64,000 nucleotides of DNA from Rhizobiales bacterium PAR1 (GTDB lineage Bacteria > Pseudomonadota > Alphaproteobacteria > Rhizobiales > Beijerinckiaceae), in contig NKIW01000008.1 of NCBI GenBank assembly GCA_002256205.1, positions 119,630-183,629 of the forward strand, given 5' to 3'. Positions within the stretch are counted from its first letter, which is position 1. Each line of letters begins with the position of its first letter. Below are positions 45,110 to 54,419 of the stretch, one piece after another. The position numbers and the translations under genes are program-made. The notes beneath the pieces were generated by a model that saw only the letters and a list, made by a program, of their open reading frames with translations, ran no database searches and was not told the DNA's origin.

Positions 45110-46198
45110 TCAAGCGGGGTAGAGGCGCACGGAGGTCGCGTGCGTCGGTCGAAGCGAAACGCGGGTGCCCATCGCGAGCGGTGCAGCTCCGGCATCTCGT
45201 GGCCCTGCGACCTTGACGGCTGTGCCATCGCCGAGGCGCACCTCATGCACGACGCTGGACCCCAGCGGCATGCCGAGCGCAACCGTCCCATCGAGATCGC
45301 CCGCACCTTCGGAAAACATGAGATGCTCCGGCCGGATGCAGATTTTCACGCGCGCATTCTGCTGGATGCCGGGCGGGAGGGGGGCGGAAAGGTCACTGCC
45401 GTCGCCAAGACGCACCTGCGCCTGTCCGCCGTCCACGCCGCGGACAACCCCGTCGAGCACGTTCGAGGCGCCGACGAAGGTGTTGACGAAAAACGAGGAG
45501 GGCGCGTCGTAAACCTCTGTTGCCGGTGCGAATTGCTCCAGCTTGCCCTGGCTCAGCACCGCGACGCGGTCCGCCATCGAGAGCGCTTCTTCCTGGTCAT
45601 GCGTCACGATGATGGTTGTTGTTCCGGCAAGGCGCTGGATCGATTTGATCTCGATCTGCATGTCGAGGCGGAGGTTCTTGTCGAGCGCGGCGAAGGGTTC
45701 ATCGAGCAGCAGGATCGAGGGGCGCATGGCGAGTGCCCGCGCCAGCGCGATGCGCTGTTGCTGCCCGCCGGAGAGTTGGCGCGGATAGCGATCCGCCATC
45801 GGGGTGAGTTTGACGAGGTCGAGCATCTCGCGCACGCGGTTCTGCTGCGCGGCACGCGTTTCGCCCCGTGCCGCAAGGCCATAGGCGATATTCTCCGCCA
45901 CGCTCATGTGCGGAAAGAGTGCGTAGTTCTGGAAAACGATGCCGATATTGCGCTGATGCGGCGGCAGGGCGTCAATGGCGTTGCCGCCAACCATTACTGC
46001 GCCCTCGCTCTGGCGGATGAAGCCAGCAATGATGCGCAGGAGCGTGGTTTTGCCGCAGCCGGAAGGGCCGAGCAGCGCCACCATCTCACCGCCCTTGATG
46101 TCGAGCGTCACATTGTCCACCGCGAGCGACCCGCCGTAGCGATGAGTGATGCCATTGAGGATCAGCGCTTGTCCTGACACAGTTCTTGCTTCCCACAT
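45110..46198 (-). CDS. ABC transporter ATP-binding protein (PotA type)
   Basis: A 362-residue ATPase: Walker A GPSGCGKTT, Q-loop FQNYALFPHMSVAENIAYGL, signature LSGGQQQRIALARAL, Walker B LLLDEP, switch His in VTHDQEEAL, plus a C-terminal TOBE domain from about residue 280. It energises the importer and is the first gene of the operon. The ATG at 46198 lacks a strong ribosome site; a GTG a few codons further in is an alternative. The upstream region shared with the amidase gene holds the GntR-type palindrome at 46231. Confidence 0.88.
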   Translation of the reverse strand: MWEARTVSGQALILNGITHRYGGSLAVDNVTLDIKGGEMVALLGPSGCGKTTLLRIIAGFIRQSEGAVMVGGNAIDALPPHQRNIGIVFQNYALFPHMSVAENIAYGLAARGETRAAQQNRVREMLDLVKLTPMADRYPRQLSGGQQQRIALARALAMRPSILLLDEPFAALDKNLRLDMQIEIKSIQRLAGTTTIIVTHDQEEALSMADRVAVLSQGKLEQFAPATEVYDAPSSFFVNTFVGASNVLDGVVRGVDGGQAQVRLGDGSDLSAPLPPGIQQNARVKICIRPEHLMFSEGAGDLDGTVALGMPLGSSVVHEVRLGDGTAVKVAGPRDAGAAPLAMGTRVSLRPTHATSVRLYPA

Positions 46199-46230
46199 CG
46201 ACGTGTTTTGGTCGACACAAGTGTGCCGGT

Positions 46231-46240
46231 TTGTTGACAA
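46231..46240. promoter_or_regulatory. GntR-type operator candidate TTGTTGACAA (site A)
   Basis: TTGT-TG-ACAA in the 102-bp divergent region between the ABC operon and the amidase gene. The 13-base stretch TTTGTTGACAATT also occurs at 55332-55344 (site C), and a related perfect palindrome is at 53404 (site B). An imperfect relative, TTGGTCGACACAA, lies at 46208-46220. It contains TTGACA, so a -35 element is an alternative reading. Confidence 0.5.
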
Positions 46241-46300
46241 TTAGCAAGGCAAAGCCTGTGCCAAATCGTTAGGCATAGAAGCAAGAAGGGCAGGGGCAGG

Positions 46301-47638
46301 ATGGCCGGATTTGGGCGGGTGCGACGCACGATCGAAAGCGCGCTGGGGCGCATTGCAGAGCATGACGAAGGGATGAAGGCCTTCCTCACGGTAGACGCCG
46401 AAGGCGCGCGCGCCGCTGCCGAAGTGCTGGATCATCTCCCGCCTCGTGGCCCGCTGCACGGCCTGCCCGTCGCCATCAAGGATCTGACCGATACGGCCGG
46501 GCTTCGCACGACTTATGGCTCGGCCTTGTTCGCGCAGAATGTCCCGGCGAGCGATGATCTCATCGTCGCGCGGCTGCGCGCAGCTGGGGCGATCATCCTT
46601 GGCAAGACCATGACGCCGGAATTCGGTTTCGGCGCACTCTGCAGGAATCCGCTCGGCGGGCCGACGGCAAACCCGTGGCAAACCGACTTGACCTCCGGCG
46701 GCTCTTCCGGTGGCGCGGCGGTTGCGGTTGCGACCGGCATGGTGCCGTTGGCCCATGGTACGGATTTCGGCGGTTCGGTGCGTACGCCTGCGAGCTTTTG
46801 CGGCGTGTTGTCCATCCGCCCGACACCGGGTGTGCTGCCCAATCCGGCGCGTGCGCTGGGCTATGACATGCTCTCGACGACTGGGTTTCTCGCACGCTCG
46901 GTGGCCATGCTCACCCGCGCGCTGAAAGTCACGGCAGGGCCGGATGCGCTGGACCCCCTCTCGATCAGCCTGCCGAAGGCATCAGTGGCCTTGCCCGAAG
47001 GCCCCCTGCGGATCGCGGTGACGGATGATTTCGGCACGGCGCCGGTCGCGGAAGGGGTTCGCGAAAGGTTACGTGCTGCGGTCGGTGCTATTCCACCGGA
47101 CCTCGGAACCCTCACAACCGCGACGCCGGATTGCATCGACGCTTACGACATCTTCCACACGCTTCGCCCTGCGCTGATCCGGCGGCAATTCGGCCCGCTG
47201 ATGGAGAAATTCGGGGATGACCTCACCCAAACCGTGCGCTGGTGGATTGATCGCGGCGCGGGGATCAGCGCGGCGGATTTCCTCGCCGCCGAAGCGGGGC
47301 GAACGGCGCTGGCGCGGCGTTTCGTGCGGCTGTTCGAGCATTTCGACGTCCTGATCGCTCCCGCCGCGAGCGTCATGCCGTGGCCGAACAGCCTTCCCGA
47401 GGTTACCGATATTGACGGAAAAGCGCTCGCTACCATCGTCGATTATCTCGCCGTGACCTTCATTGTCACGCTCGCGGGATGTCCTGTTGTGACGCTTCCG
47501 GCACCGCTTGGCGGTGAAAAGCTGCCCTTCGGCATACAGTTGATTGGCCCGCCGGGTTCGGATTATCGGCTGCTGAGGATCGCGGCGCGTTTCGAGAAAG
47601 CGGGCTTCCGCTTCGTACCACCGCCCCGCTATCGCTAG
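46301..47638 (+). CDS. Amidase (amidase signature family)
   Basis: A 445-residue amidase-signature enzyme with the complete Ser-cisSer-Lys triad: Lys60 in LPVAIKDL, cis-Ser in SGGSSGG (132-138) and nucleophile Ser159 in DFGGSVRTPAS. It hydrolyses a C-N amide bond in the cytoplasm; relatives act on indoleacetamide, nicotinamide, half-amides or carbamoyl compounds. It diverges from the ABC importer, so the imported compound may be its substrate. Its stop codon shares a CTAG with the convergent racemase-like gene. Confidence 0.88.
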   Translation: MAGFGRVRRTIESALGRIAEHDEGMKAFLTVDAEGARAAAEVLDHLPPRGPLHGLPVAIKDLTDTAGLRTTYGSALFAQNVPASDDLIVARLRAAGAIILGKTMTPEFGFGALCRNPLGGPTANPWQTDLTSGGSSGGAAVAVATGMVPLAHGTDFGGSVRTPASFCGVLSIRPTPGVLPNPARALGYDMLSTTGFLARSVAMLTRALKVTAGPDALDPLSISLPKASVALPEGPLRIAVTDDFGTAPVAEGVRERLRAAVGAIPPDLGTLTTATPDCIDAYDIFHTLRPALIRRQFGPLMEKFGDDLTQTVRWWIDRGAGISAADFLAAEAGRTALARRFVRLFEHFDVLIAPAASVMPWPNSLPEVTDIDGKALATIVDYLAVTFIVTLAGCPVVTLPAPLGGEKLPFGIQLIGPPGSDYRLLRIAARFEKAGFRFVPPPRYR

Positions 47639-48351
47639 ACCCAGCCGGCGCTCGCCAGCGCGGCTGCTGCGGGTGAGGGGCGTGCCTCGAGCCCCTTGGC
47701 GTGATCCTGAGCGACGGCTTCCTGTGCGATGATCGCAAGGGCTTCGACGCAATCGACGATTGGGAGCGGGGCGAGAGGGCGCAGCCTTGCCGCAAGCCCT
47801 GCAAGCCCCGCGCCGCCGAGAATGACCCGCGCTGCGCCATCCGCCTGACACGCCGAAACGGCATCAAGCAGGGCGGAAATCGCCGCATCAGGGCGCGCAA
47901 AGATATCCCCGCCGGTCAGTGTTGTGGTGCGGACCGAGGCGAGGCGGTTCGAAAAACCGGTGATCGCAGCGAATTCCTTGAGCATGGCCTCCCAGGCAGG
48001 GCCGCCGGTGACGATGGAAAACGGGCCTTCCTCGCGTGCAGCGAGCATCATCGAGGCCTCGGCCATGCCGATGACGGGAATGGCGGAAACCTCGCGCAGC
48101 GCAAACAGGGCTGGCTCACCAAAACATGCGAGGAGAACCGCGTCCCAGGACTGATCTGCGTGCCGTGCGAAGACGTCGAGTGCGGCATGCCCGCCGACGG
48201 CATAGCTCGCGCGTGTCGAGATATAGGGCGCACCGATGCGTCCGGTAACCGGGACGATTTCGGTGTTCGCGGGCAAATACGGGCGTATCGCGGTCACGAC
48301 CGCATCGGTCATCGCCTCGGTGGTATTGGGGTTGATGCAAAGGAGGCGCAT
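47635..48351 (-). CDS. Hydantoin-racemase-like protein A (Asp/Glu racemase superfamily)
   Basis: A 238-residue protein with the family start LLCINPNTTEAM. The first catalytic cysteine is present (Cys76 in LLACFGEPALF), but the second, normally in a GCAGM context, is replaced: residues 177-185 read ILGGAGLAG. Hydantoin and allantoin racemases use two cysteines on opposite faces, so a one-cysteine protein may not racemise in the usual way. It is the last gene of the reverse TRAP-hydantoinase operon, three bases from the hydantoinase gene. Confidence 0.85.
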   Translation of the reverse strand: MRLLCINPNTTEAMTDAVVTAIRPYLPANTEIVPVTGRIGAPYISTRASYAVGGHAALDVFARHADQSWDAVLLACFGEPALFALREVSAIPVIGMAEASMMLAAREEGPFSIVTGGPAWEAMLKEFAAITGFSNRLASVRTTTLTGGDIFARPDAAISALLDAVSACQADGAARVILGGAGLAGLAARLRPLAPLPIVDCVEALAIIAQEAVAQDHAKGLEARPSPAAAALASAGWV

Positions 48352-48354
48352 CGC

Positions 48355-49755
48355 TCAGGCGCTCTTGCGCGGCGCACGCGCCAGATGCTTGCCGCGCCCC
48401 TTGGCTCCGACATAAACCCCGTCACGCACCACGAACTGCCCTCGCAGCAGAGTCGAGACCGGCATGCCAGTGATTTCGATGCCCTCGTAGGGCGTGTAAT
48501 CCGCGCCATGATGCAGATCGCTCTGCGCGATCTTGCAGGTTTTGTTCGGGTCCCAGAGTGCGATGTCAGCATCCATACCGATCGCAATTGCCCCTTTGTT
48601 GGGCAAGTTGTATGTTTTTGCGGCTTCTGTGGCGGTTAAAGCGACAAACTGGCTGAGGCTGATGCGTCCCTTGGACACACCTTCCGAGAACAGGATCGGC
48701 AACCGGGTCTCGATGCCGGGAATGCCGTTTGGCACCCAGCGGAAGCTGGAGCGCCCTTTGGGGTTCAGCTTGCCGGCCGGGTCATCATAACGGAAAGGGC
48801 AATGATCCGAGGAGAACAGCGTAAAAATGCCCTGCTGAAGGCCTTCCCAGCAGGCGATCTGGCTGTCTCTGTCGCGCGGGGGCGGCGAGCAGACGTATTT
48901 CGCGCCCTCCATCTCGACGCCCTTGAGGTCGTCCTCGGTGAGAACGAGATATTGCGGGCAGGTCTCGCCGGTGACTTTCAAGCCGCGCTGCTGCGCGCGG
49001 CGGATCTCTTCCATCGCCCCCCGGTTCGAGACATGGACGATGACAATCGGCACATCGATGAGTTCGGCAAGGGAAATCGCCCGATGCGTCGCCTCGCGTT
49101 CGACAGGGATGGGGCGCGAGATCGCGTGATAATAGGGCGCCGTCTTGCCGGATTGCTCGAGCTTGTCGGTCAGGAAGCGGATGGCATCGTAATTCTCGGC
49201 ATGGATTTGTACGGTGGCGCCGGTTTCACGCGCGACCGAAAGCACCGAGAGGATTTCATAATCGCTGAGTGCCAACCCCTCATAGGTCATGAAGACCTTG
49301 AAGGAGGAATAGCCATCCGCCACCAGCGCCGGGAGTTCCTGTCCGAGGACGCTGTCGGTCGGGTCCGAGATGATGAGGTGGAACGCGTGGTCGATATGGC
49401 AATTGCCTGCCGCGAGCGCGTGATAATCGGTCAGTGCCGCGCGGAGCGATTGCCCCTTGGCCTGAAGGCAATAGGGCATCACGGTCGTATTGCCGCCGAA
49501 GGCAGCCGAAAGTGTCGCGGAGTTGAAGTCATCCGCCATGACGATCCCTGGCCCGGACGGCTGGGAGATATGGACATGGCTGTCAATGCCGCCGGGCAGC
49601 ACCAGCTTGCCGCGCGCATCGACGATATCATCGGCGCCTGAAAGGCTCTCGCCGAGGGCGGTGATCCGTCCTTCGCGAATGCCAACATCGGCCACGAAAG
49701 TATCGGAGGCGGTGGCGATCGTGCCGCCCCGGATGATGGTGTCGAAAGCTGCCAC
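48355..49755 (-). CDS. Dihydropyrimidinase / D-hydantoinase
   Basis: A 466-residue cyclic amidohydrolase with a full binuclear metal site: His60 and His62 in GIDSHVH, carboxylated Lys153 in SFKVF, His185 in QIHAEN, His241 in VHVSNRG and Asp317 in SSDHCPF. It opens cyclic amides such as dihydrouracil, hydantoins or allantoin-like rings to carbamoyl acids. The GTG at 49755 follows AAGGAGG and fits the family N-terminus; the longer frame does not. It is preceded by an arylmalonate-decarboxylase-like gene and followed by a racemase-like gene. Confidence 0.9.
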   Translation of the reverse strand: MAAFDTIIRGGTIATASDTFVADVGIREGRITALGESLSGADDIVDARGKLVLPGGIDSHVHISQPSGPGIVMADDFNSATLSAAFGGNTTVMPYCLQAKGQSLRAALTDYHALAAGNCHIDHAFHLIISDPTDSVLGQELPALVADGYSSFKVFMTYEGLALSDYEILSVLSVARETGATVQIHAENYDAIRFLTDKLEQSGKTAPYYHAISRPIPVEREATHRAISLAELIDVPIVIVHVSNRGAMEEIRRAQQRGLKVTGETCPQYLVLTEDDLKGVEMEGAKYVCSPPPRDRDSQIACWEGLQQGIFTLFSSDHCPFRYDDPAGKLNPKGRSSFRWVPNGIPGIETRLPILFSEGVSKGRISLSQFVALTATEAAKTYNLPNKGAIAIGMDADIALWDPNKTCKIAQSDLHHGADYTPYEGIEITGMPVSTLLRGQFVVRDGVYVGAKGRGKHLARAPRKSA

Positions 49756-49784
49756 GGTGATCCTCCTTGTTCGGCGGGTATTAT

Positions 49785-50516
49785 TCAGACGGGGTTGAGA
49801 CGCGGGTCGGTAAAAATCCGCCCCCAACCCTTGACGCAGTCCGGCCTCAGCCCGGCCTCGATCAGGCATCCCCACAGCGTGACGGAGACGGAGTCGAGAA
49901 CCATGACATCCGATTTCGCCTCCATTTCCGGAGCAAGGCTTGCGCCATTCATGTTGGTGCAGAGGATGGTGATCACCTCGGGGTTGGCCGTCATTACTTC
50001 GGCCAGCATAGTGCGGATTTCTGGCTGCGAGACGGTGCCGAAGGAAAAATTATCGGAAATCCCGAGGTGCCGCTCTGCCGGACAAGCGATGCCGGCTGCG
50101 GCGTAGGTCGCGACAATTTTCGCCTGAACATCCGAGGTATAAGGCGAGACCAGCGCCTGCCTCGTCGCGCCCAGGCGCGCAAGAATATCGAGCAGGGAGA
50201 GCACGCAGGTGCTGGCCTTGATCCCCGTCGCGGCTTCGATGCGGGCCTTGAGGCGCCTGTCGCGCTCGAAGCCGAGCCAGCTCGCCGAGGTGCCGTTCCA
50301 CGAGATGACATCGACCTTGGCATGCGCGAGAAGCTCTGCCGCGCGCAGGATTTCGCTGTCATCGAACTGCGCCAGCGCCCCCGGTGCCAGCGCGATTTCC
50401 GTGACTTTGAAGCGTGAGAAATGCGCGGTGATTTCCGGCGTTCCTGCCAGCATCCGCATCGTCACAGGTTCGAGGACCGTATTGGACGAGGGCGTCAGCA
50501 TTCCAAGGCGGATCAT
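49785..50516 (-). CDS. Arylmalonate decarboxylase / maleate isomerase-like protein 1
   Basis: A 243-residue Asp/Glu racemase-superfamily protein starting RLGMLTPSSNTVLEP. At the first catalytic position it has Gly75-Thr76-Ser77 (SWNGTSAS) rather than Cys; the second position has Cys186 (ILCTNMNG); Tyr126 lies in SPYTSD. This Gly/Thr/Ser/Tyr/Cys pattern is that of arylmalonate decarboxylase (Gly74, Thr75, Ser76, Tyr126, Cys188), while maleate isomerase and racemases need two cysteines. Decarboxylation of a malonate-like acid, or a one-cysteine isomerisation, is inferred. It sits between the TRAP genes and the hydantoinase gene. Confidence 0.85.
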   Translation of the reverse strand: MIRLGMLTPSSNTVLEPVTMRMLAGTPEITAHFSRFKVTEIALAPGALAQFDDSEILRAAELLAHAKVDVISWNGTSASWLGFERDRRLKARIEAATGIKASTCVLSLLDILARLGATRQALVSPYTSDVQAKIVATYAAAGIACPAERHLGISDNFSFGTVSQPEIRTMLAEVMTANPEVITILCTNMNGASLAPEMEAKSDVMVLDSVSVTLWGCLIEAGLRPDCVKGWGRIFTDPRLNPV

Positions 50517-50519
50517 CGG

Positions 50520-51800
50520 TCAGTATCCCATCGCACGAGGCAACCAGGTGACGACCGGCGGCACCAGCATGCAGAGCAGCAGCACGCCGTATTGCACCCA
50601 GACGAAGGGCCAGACTTCCTTCATGAAGGGTTTGGTCTCGACCCCGCTTACGCCCTGAACCACCATCAACACCACTGCAACCGGTGGCGTCAACATGCCG
50701 ATGACCAGGTTGAAGACGAAGAGAAAACCGAAATGCAGCGGGTCAAGCCCGTATTCCATTGCGATGGGGTGAAACAGTGGCACCAGCATGATGTAGGCGG
50801 CATTGGATTCCATCGCGGTGCCGACGATGAACAGCAGCACTGCGATCAGCAGGTTGAAGACCAGTGGGTTTGAGGTGATGGCGCGTGTGAGCTCCGCGAG
50901 CTGTTTGGGCAGCATGTCGATGGTGAAGAGGAAGGTGATCGTCGAGGCGAAGGCGATCATCGCGCCGACAATTGCAGTGGTGATCGCAGCGCGCATCATC
51001 GCCTCGGGCAGGTCCGCAAGGGTGAGCTTCTTCGTGACGAACAGCCCGATCAGCAGTGCATAGACCACGGCGATTGCCGAGCCTTCGGTGGCCGTAAAGG
51101 CGCCTCCGATGATTCCGCCGATGACCGTCACCGGCATCAGGAAGACGATCAGCGAACGCCGCATGACGTTGAAGATATTGCGGAAGCTGAACTCCTGGCC
51201 CGAAAGTGGATAATCCCGCTTCCAGGCGACATAGGAGCACCAGCCCATCATCGCAGCGGTGAGGATGAGGCCAGGGACAACGCCCGCCATGAAAAGCCCG
51301 CCGATGGAAACGCTCGGCCCCGCCATCAGGGCGTAGACGATCATGGCGCCGGAAGGTGGGATGATCGGCCCAAGGTTTGCTGCGGCGGCTACCACCGCGC
51401 TGGCGAAAGGCAGGCCGTAAGCCTTGCGCAGTTCCGGGATCAGCGTGCCGGAGAGCGCGCTTGCATCCGCGACCGCCGCGCCGGAAACGGTCGAGAGGCC
51501 GGCGGCGGCGATCATGGTCGCATGGCCAAGGCCACCGCGCACGCGGCCCACGAAGGCATTTGCGAATTCGATCAGGCGCGGCATGATATCCGCCTTGATC
51601 ATCAATTCACCCGCCAGCATGAAAAACGGAATCGACATCAGCGGGAAGGAGTTGATCGCGTGCAACATGCGTTGGGGCAGCATGTTAGCGTCCACCCCCG
51701 CCATCCACAGCCCGACAAGCGAACCGAAGCCGAGCGCGAAGGCGATCGGCATGCCGAGAAGCCCGACGACGAAGAAGGCAATCGTGATGGCGACGCTCAT
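50520..51800 (-). CDS. dctM: TRAP transporter large permease DctM
   Basis: A 426-residue DctM-family membrane protein (about 12 spans) with MLAGELMIKADIMPRLIEFA near residue 60 and GRVRGGLGHATMIAAAGLST, and PPSGAMIVYALMAG in the middle. It is the ion-coupled transport subunit of a tripartite periplasmic importer. The ATG at 51800 gives the standard start. The arylmalonate-decarboxylase-like gene follows after three bases, in the same operon. Confidence 0.9.
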   Translation of the reverse strand: MSVAITIAFFVVGLLGMPIAFALGFGSLVGLWMAGVDANMLPQRMLHAINSFPLMSIPFFMLAGELMIKADIMPRLIEFANAFVGRVRGGLGHATMIAAAGLSTVSGAAVADASALSGTLIPELRKAYGLPFASAVVAAAANLGPIIPPSGAMIVYALMAGPSVSIGGLFMAGVVPGLILTAAMMGWCSYVAWKRDYPLSGQEFSFRNIFNVMRRSLIVFLMPVTVIGGIIGGAFTATEGSAIAVVYALLIGLFVTKKLTLADLPEAMMRAAITTAIVGAMIAFASTITFLFTIDMLPKQLAELTRAITSNPLVFNLLIAVLLFIVGTAMESNAAYIMLVPLFHPIAMEYGLDPLHFGFLFVFNLVIGMLTPPVAVVLMVVQGVSGVETKPFMKEVWPFVWVQYGVLLLCMLVPPVVTWLPRAMGY

Positions 51801-51810
51801 GGCTGGCCCT

Positions 51811-52353
51811 TTATTCGATGACGCCGACGCGCTGTGGCTCGCCAGAGAGGCACACTTCAAAGGAGCGCAGGGCGGTGTGGGCGATGCCGATGGCGACGGC
51901 GAGGTAGTAAAGCCCGCCGCTGAGGCCGAGCGAGGGGATTACCTCGTCCCAGTTGTCGCGCGTCAGGATGAAGGCTTCTCGGGCGATAATCACCATCATG
52001 AAGCCGGAAAGCGCAGCCATCGCCCGATAAAGCCGCTCGCGAGTCTCGGGCGTCACGGCTGTCAGAAGCATTTCCATCACGATGTGCCCGCCATCGCGCA
52101 AGGCGAGAGGGAGGGCGAGGAACACGGTCCAGACGAAGAGCAGCGTCGCGCTTTCATCGGACCAGTCGAGCGAGCGGTTGAGCCCGTAACGCATGACAAC
52201 CTGCGCGGTGACGATGGTGAGCATCACGCCCATCATCGCCATGATCACCCGTTCGACCACCCAATCGAGGCTGCGCAGCGCAAGCCGGAACAGGCGGATC
52301 GCGCGGTATTGATCGAAGCGATCCGGCGGGACTTCCGCCAGCCCGGCAGCCAT
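51811..52353 (-). CDS. dctQ: TRAP transporter small permease DctQ
   Basis: A 180-residue DctQ protein with four membrane helices and the typical stretch LDWSDESATLLFVWTVFLAL near residue 58. It pairs with DctM. It starts one base after the dctP stop and ends ten bases before dctM, so the three genes form one transcription unit in P-Q-M order. Confidence 0.88.
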   Translation of the reverse strand: MAAGLAEVPPDRFDQYRAIRLFRLALRSLDWVVERVIMAMMGVMLTIVTAQVVMRYGLNRSLDWSDESATLLFVWTVFLALPLALRDGGHIVMEMLLTAVTPETRERLYRAMAALSGFMMVIIAREAFILTRDNWDEVIPSLGLSGGLYYLAVAIGIAHTALRSFEVCLSGEPQRVGVIE

Positions 52354-52354
52354 C

Positions 52355-53353
52355 TTACGAGGCCTTCTTGACTTCGGCGAGCACGCTGTCGATCAGCTCG
52401 TTTCCGAGGCGCTTCCTCAATTCATCGACAATACCGGCGGTTGCCTTGCGAAGTTGATCGATCACGGCAGGAGTAAGCTCGTTGTATTCCATGCCCTTCT
52501 TTTTCAGATCTTCCAGCGCCTCGGCGTCGGCCTTGGCGGCCACGGACCGTTGCTGGGCAATCGCGGTTTTCATGGCGGTCTGAACTGCGGCCTTGAACTC
52601 CGGCTTCAGGCCTTCAAGCTGCCGCTTGTTGGCGACCACCGCGATGAAATCGAAGAAATGGTCGGATTTGGTGAGATACTTCTGAACCTCGAAATAGCGC
52701 GAGGTCTGGATGTTGATGAAAGGGTTTTCCTGCCCGTCGATCACGCCCTGCTGCATCGCGGAGTAGATTTCCTTGACGTCCATCGCGACGGCGTTGGCAC
52801 CGAGCGCACGGAAGGTGGCGAGGTGGGTTTCGTTGGGCTGGAGACGGATTTTCAGGCCCTTGAAGTCATCCAGCGTCACAATCGGGCGCTTGGAATTGGT
52901 CACCTGACGCGACCCGAGTTCCATGAAACCGAGCGAGGCAAAGCCCTTGTCCGCAAGCTTCCGGTCGAGCAACTCGCCGACCGGCCCGTCGATTACCTTG
53001 AAGGCGGCCTCGCGGCTCGGAAACAGGAAGGGCAGCGAAACCGCTTCGAGTTCTGGCACGGTGCGCGAGAGAAACGCCATGCCAACCCAGGTTGCGAAAA
53101 CCGTCCCGGCGCGTGTGCCATCGACGTTTTCCTTGGCTCCGCCAAGCTGCATATTGTCGAAAATCTCGACCTTGATCTGATCGTTGGTCAGCCGCTTCAC
53201 TTCGGACTGGAACAAGAGCATCGCCATCGAGCTTGGATGCTCCTTGGCGAAATTCCCCACGATGCGCAGCGTTGATTGCGCATGTGCAGCAAGACCGGAG
53301 AGGCCTAGGGCCAGCACGGCGGCGGAAAGCGTAATGGCGCGGCGATGAAGCAT
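52355..53353 (-). CDS. dctP: TRAP transporter solute-binding protein DctP
   Basis: A 332-residue periplasmic binding protein with a Sec signal (AVLALGLSGLAAHAQS, cleavage near residue 26). The carboxylate-binding arginine is in LDDFKGLKIRLQPNE and the late signature reads QQGVIDGQENPF. It captures an organic acid for DctQM. The ATG at 53353 follows AGGAGTCTG. It is the first gene of a six-gene reverse operon; the palindrome at 53404 lies 51 bp upstream. Confidence 0.9.
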   Translation of the reverse strand: MLHRRAITLSAAVLALGLSGLAAHAQSTLRIVGNFAKEHPSSMAMLLFQSEVKRLTNDQIKVEIFDNMQLGGAKENVDGTRAGTVFATWVGMAFLSRTVPELEAVSLPFLFPSREAAFKVIDGPVGELLDRKLADKGFASLGFMELGSRQVTNSKRPIVTLDDFKGLKIRLQPNETHLATFRALGANAVAMDVKEIYSAMQQGVIDGQENPFINIQTSRYFEVQKYLTKSDHFFDFIAVVANKRQLEGLKPEFKAAVQTAMKTAIAQQRSVAAKADAEALEDLKKKGMEYNELTPAVIDQLRKATAGIVDELRKRLGNELIDSVLAEVKKAS

Positions 53354-53403
53354 GGCAGACTCCTGCTCTGAAGGGCCTCGGAGGCAAGCCCGAGGTCGGA
53401 TCA

Positions 53404-53419
53404 GGATTGTCGACAATCC
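53404..53419. promoter_or_regulatory. Perfect 16-bp palindrome GGATTGTCGACAATCC, GntR operator candidate (site B)
   Basis: It contains TTGT-CG-ACAA and lies in the 151-bp divergent region between dctP and the PuuE-like gene. Related TTGT-N2-ACAA sites lie at 46231 and 55333. The GntR/FCD regulator gene is 1 kb away. Confidence 0.65.
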
Positions 53420-53504
53420 GCATCGGGTTCTGGCACGACCTATGCAGTCCTTGTGCCATCTCAGGCTTCAGGCCGAGACAAGGATCACGCCAGGGAGAAG
53501 GCTC

Positions 53505-54419
53505 GTGCAGAATCCCCAAACCGGATCGCGTCTGGCGACGCAGAACCGTTACGCCTATGCGCCGATCACCGCGCGGGCCGACTATTCATGGCCCGAGGGC
53601 AAGCGCCTCGCGGTCTATGTCGCGATCAATCTCGAACAGTATTCCTTCGGGGAAGGCTTGCGCGAGGAGCTTGTCGGGGGCGGCCACGAGCCGGATGTGC
53701 TGAATTACTCCTGGCGGGACTATGGCAATCGCGTCGCAATCTGGCGGCTCAAAGCGCTATTTGACGCATTCGATCTGCCGATCACCCTGCTGGTCAATTC
53801 CGAGGTTTATGCTCATGCGCCCGGCCTGATCGAAGCGTTCCGGACGCGGGGGGACGAAATCGCGGCACACGGACGCACCAATTCCGAGGCGCAAGGGCTG
53901 CTCGATGAAGCCGGCGAGGCGGCGCTGATCGCAGAGGCGACTCAGACTATCGCGCGCCAGGAGGGCAAGCCGCCGGCGGGATGGCTCGGGCCGTGGCTGT
54001 CGGAAAGTCCGGTGACGCCGGACCTGCTTCACGAAGCCGGTTATCGCTACGTCATGGACTGGTGCATGGATGACCAGCCGATCTGGTTGAAAACTCGGCA
54101 GGGGCGCCTGTTGTCGGTTCCTTATCCGCAGGAACTCAACGATTCCTCGACGATTGTCGGCCGACGCGCCAGCGCGACGGATTTCGCGACCATGATCATC
54201 GATCAGTTCGATGAAATGCTGGCGCAAAGTGAGGCGCAGCCGCTGGTGTTCGGCCTCGCGCTGCATCCTTATGTGATCGGTCAGCCCTTCCGGCTGCGCC
54301 CGTTCCGACGCGCTCTGGCGCATATCGCCGCGCATCGCGACAGAATCTGGGCAACGACAGGCAGCGGCATCGCCGACCACGTGATCGGTCTGGATAAGGC
54401 GGGCCTAGCTCTCGGCTGA
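53505..54419 (+). CDS. PuuE-like polysaccharide-deacetylase-fold protein
   Basis: A 304-residue NodB-fold protein of the group that includes the PuuE allantoinase. Segments: YSWPEGKRLAVYVAINLEQY, DYGNRVAIWRL, GDEIAAHGRTNSEAQ near residue 122, and VFGLALHPYVIGQP near 250. The HGxxxxx stretch has one His but lacks the second metal His of true deacetylases, as also reported for PuuE, so metal-independent ureide hydrolysis is possible. The GTG at 53505 follows AGGGAGAAGG. It diverges from the TRAP operon and overlaps the 3' end of the gntR gene by 15 bp. Confidence 0.8.
   Translation: MQNPQTGSRLATQNRYAYAPITARADYSWPEGKRLAVYVAINLEQYSFGEGLREELVGGGHEPDVLNYSWRDYGNRVAIWRLKALFDAFDLPITLLVNSEVYAHAPGLIEAFRTRGDEIAAHGRTNSEAQGLLDEAGEAALIAEATQTIARQEGKPPAGWLGPWLSESPVTPDLLHEAGYRYVMDWCMDDQPIWLKTRQGRLLSVPYPQELNDSSTIVGRRASATDFATMIIDQFDEMLAQSEAQPLVFGLALHPYVIGQPFRLRPFRRALAHIAAHRDRIWATTGSGIADHVIGLDKAGLALG

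Noticed and set aside
46234..46239. TTGACA inside site A (and at 55336 inside site C) as a -35 promoter box
   Set aside because: No convincing -10 element at 16-18 bases downstream was found at either place, and the palindromic symmetry plus the third site without TTGACA favour an operator; overlap of both roles is still possible.
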